A stretch of 35,195 nucleotides of DNA, taken from contig SCMV01000041.1 of the NCBI GenBank assembly GCA_005502875.1, positions 1 through 35,195 on the forward strand, written 5' to 3'. Below, piece by piece: positions 34,079 to 35,195 of the stretch (position 1 is its first letter; every line of letters starts with the position of its first letter). Origin of the DNA: Comamonadaceae bacterium 2PF. Its GTDB lineage: Bacteria > Pseudomonadota > Gammaproteobacteria > Burkholderiales > Burkholderiaceae_C. The notes below the pieces were generated by a model. That model was not told the DNA's origin. It saw only the letters and a list, made by a program, of their open reading frames with translations, and ran no database searches. Position numbers and translations under genes: made by a program.

Positions 34079-34804
34079 ATGGCTGTCAAGGTACTGATTC
34101 TTGAAGACAACCCGGTTGCGCGGGGCTTCCTGTGCCGAGTGGTGCGGGAGAGCTTCAGCGACGTCGGCGGCATCACCGAAGCCGGTGACCTGGAAGCGGT
34201 GCGCCGCATCCTGGGCCATTCGGCAGGGGGGCGGGCCAGTCCGCAGGCCGATCCGTTCCAGCTGATCCTGGTCGACCTCGAATTGCCGGATGGCAGTGGG
34301 CTGGAGTTGCTCACCGAGCTCTCGCAGTACCCTGCCACGCGCATCGTCACCACGCTGTATTCCGATGACGAGCACCTCTTTCCGGCATTGCAGTGCGGCG
34401 CCGACGGCTACCTGCTCAAGGAAGACCGCTTCGAGGTGCTGGTCGAAGAGCTTCAAAAGATCGTGCGCGGCCAGCCGCCGCTCTCGCCCGCCATCGCCCG
34501 CAGGCTGCTGACCCACTTCCGCACGGGCGAGCCCATGCCGGGGGGGCCTGCGGCCAACCACACCGGTGCAGCCTCCTCCGCTTCGGCAACGGTGCTGGTG
34601 GCCAGCGAACACGAACGACTCACCCCCCGCGAGAGCGAGGTGCTGACCTACCTGAGCAAGGGCTTCACGATCAAGGAGATCGCGGCGCTGATGGGCATCA
34701 AGTGGTTCACGGTGAATGACCACATCAAGTCCATCTACAAGAAGCTCAATGTGTCGAGCCGGGCCGAGGCCGCCGTCCTTGCCAGCAAGCAAGGGCTGGT
34801 CTGA
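34079..34804 (+). CDS. NarL/LuxR-family response regulator
   Basis: A 241-residue regulator. The receiver at 1-125 has acidic E9/D10, phospho-acceptor D66 (LILVDLELPDGSG) and K114 (GYLLKED). A linker at about 140-175 is rich in Gly/Ala/Ser. The LuxR-type helix-turn-helix at about 178-240 has LTPRESEVLTYLSKGFTIKEIAALMGIKWFTVNDHIKSIYKKL. GGGAGGAG lies 5 bases before the ATG. The next gene begins 12 bases after the stop and encodes a membrane protein, likely its sensor. No autoinducer-binding domain is present, so this is not a quorum-sensing LuxR. The target genes are unknown. Confidence 0.93.
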   Translation: MAVKVLILEDNPVARGFLCRVVRESFSDVGGITEAGDLEAVRRILGHSAGGRASPQADPFQLILVDLELPDGSGLELLTELSQYPATRIVTTLYSDDEHLFPALQCGADGYLLKEDRFEVLVEELQKIVRGQPPLSPAIARRLLTHFRTGEPMPGGPAANHTGAASSASATVLVASEHERLTPRESEVLTYLSKGFTIKEIAALMGIKWFTVNDHIKSIYKKLNVSSRAEAAVLASKQGLV

Positions 34805-34816
34805 GCCTGACCAACC

Positions 34817-35195
34817 ATGTCAGCCCACCTGATCGCAACCGAGGCCGATGCCGAACACTGCGAAACAGGCGCTGACCCCTCACGCACCTGGCCCAGCCTG
34901 GAGGCCGTTCTTCAAAGGCCCCTGAGCCTGCCCAGGTGGGTGGGCTGGCGCCTGAAGGCGATGGTCGCCTTCGTGGTGCTGGCGATGGCGGGCACCTTGC
35001 TGCTGGCCCACTGGTTGGCAGGGCAGCCACGCTTTCCTTTCTCGCTGGCGGTCACGCCAACGGGCGAGGTGAGGCTGGACACCGCAGACTACCCTCCCCT
35101 GCGTCCCCTGGAAGGCAAGACGCTGCAAGCCCTCGGCATCGATCACGCAGGCATGGTTGATGCGCCCCCGGGGCTGGAGGCCCCCATCCCGCCCC
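34817..35195 (+). CDS. N-terminal part of a membrane protein, probably the partner sensor kinase (truncated by window)
   Basis: The frame from the ATG at 34817 is open to the window end (126 residues). A soluble segment at 1-43 precedes one membrane helix at about 46-66 (KAMVAFVVLAMAGTLLLAHWLAG), then an apparently periplasmic region with a Pro-rich end (DAPPGLEAPIPP). No catalytic domain is reached. Position 12 bases after a response regulator gene on the same strand, and a membrane helix followed by a periplasmic domain, suggest a sensor histidine kinase (inference). A long cytoplasmic N-terminus is unusual for that class. Confidence 0.6.
   Translation, partial: MSAHLIATEADAEHCETGADPSRTWPSLEAVLQRPLSLPRWVGWRLKAMVAFVVLAMAGTLLLAHWLAGQPRFPFSLAVTPTGEVRLDTADYPPLRPLEGKTLQALGIDHAGMVDAPPGLEAPIPP

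Noticed and set aside
34079-34804. Quorum-sensing LuxR regulator
   Set aside because: The N-terminal domain is a phospho-receiver with D66 and K114, not an autoinducer-binding domain.

Overview
The window is chromosomal DNA from a GC-rich betaproteobacterium. It is most likely a member of the Burkholderiales, near the Comamonadaceae/Sphaerotilaceae (inference). The evidence is the gene order alaT-hom-thrC ... moeA-moaD-moaE ... clpB, the surE-pcm-nlpD-rlmD block, a PhoH protein with a PIN domain, and PEP-CTERM proteins. Coding density is about 90 percent. I see no rRNA, tRNA, CRISPR array, insertion sequence, prophage or clear transferred island. It reads as core chromosome with a few accessory insertions.

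Region 1 (1-8145). acs (acetyl-CoA synthetase) runs leftward. A rightward series follows: a UPF0114 membrane protein, a DUF2062 membrane protein, a class I fumarase closed by a good terminator, then a tight trio of patatin-like lipase, metallo-beta-lactamase-fold hydrolase of the NAPE-PLD type, and a small VanZ-like membrane protein. The trio looks like a lipid or envelope module.

Region 2 (8198-12496), leftward. A PEP-CTERM protein with a signal peptide and its own terminator comes first. Next is a spondin-domain PEP-CTERM protein that may be co-transcribed with an OmpR-type regulator and its histidine kinase. The upstream regions of both PEP-CTERM genes hold clear dyad symmetries.

Region 3 (12618-25098), leftward except one gene. 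alaT, hom and thrC (alanine/threonine metabolism) are followed by a nitronate monooxygenase-like flavoenzyme with a convergent hemerythrin gene. Then come moeA, moaD and moaE (molybdenum cofactor), a crcB fluoride exporter translationally coupled to moaE, a diguanylate cyclase, and clpB behind a recognisable sigma-32 promoter. NMO/hemerythrin and crcB/cyclase look like insertions into a block that I recall as contiguous in related genera.

Region 4 (25235-29701), rightward. A Mth938-like protein, a BCP/PrxQ peroxiredoxin, phoH and a second diguanylate cyclase. A strong intrinsic terminator lies only 20 bases before the phoH start. This makes the peroxiredoxin-phoH gap a candidate attenuator or small RNA locus.

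Region 5 (29774-33886), leftward: surE, pcm, nlpD, rlmD. The rpoS gene often found after nlpD is absent here. The rlmD start codon lies inside a 9-bp perfect hairpin.

Region 6 (34079-35195), rightward: a NarL/LuxR-type response regulator followed by the start of a membrane protein cut by the window edge, probably its sensor kinase.

No wholly new system can be demonstrated from sequence alone. The best leads are the phoH leader, the rlmD start-codon hairpin, the PEP-CTERM/two-component cluster with its dyads, and the lipase/MBL/VanZ trio.
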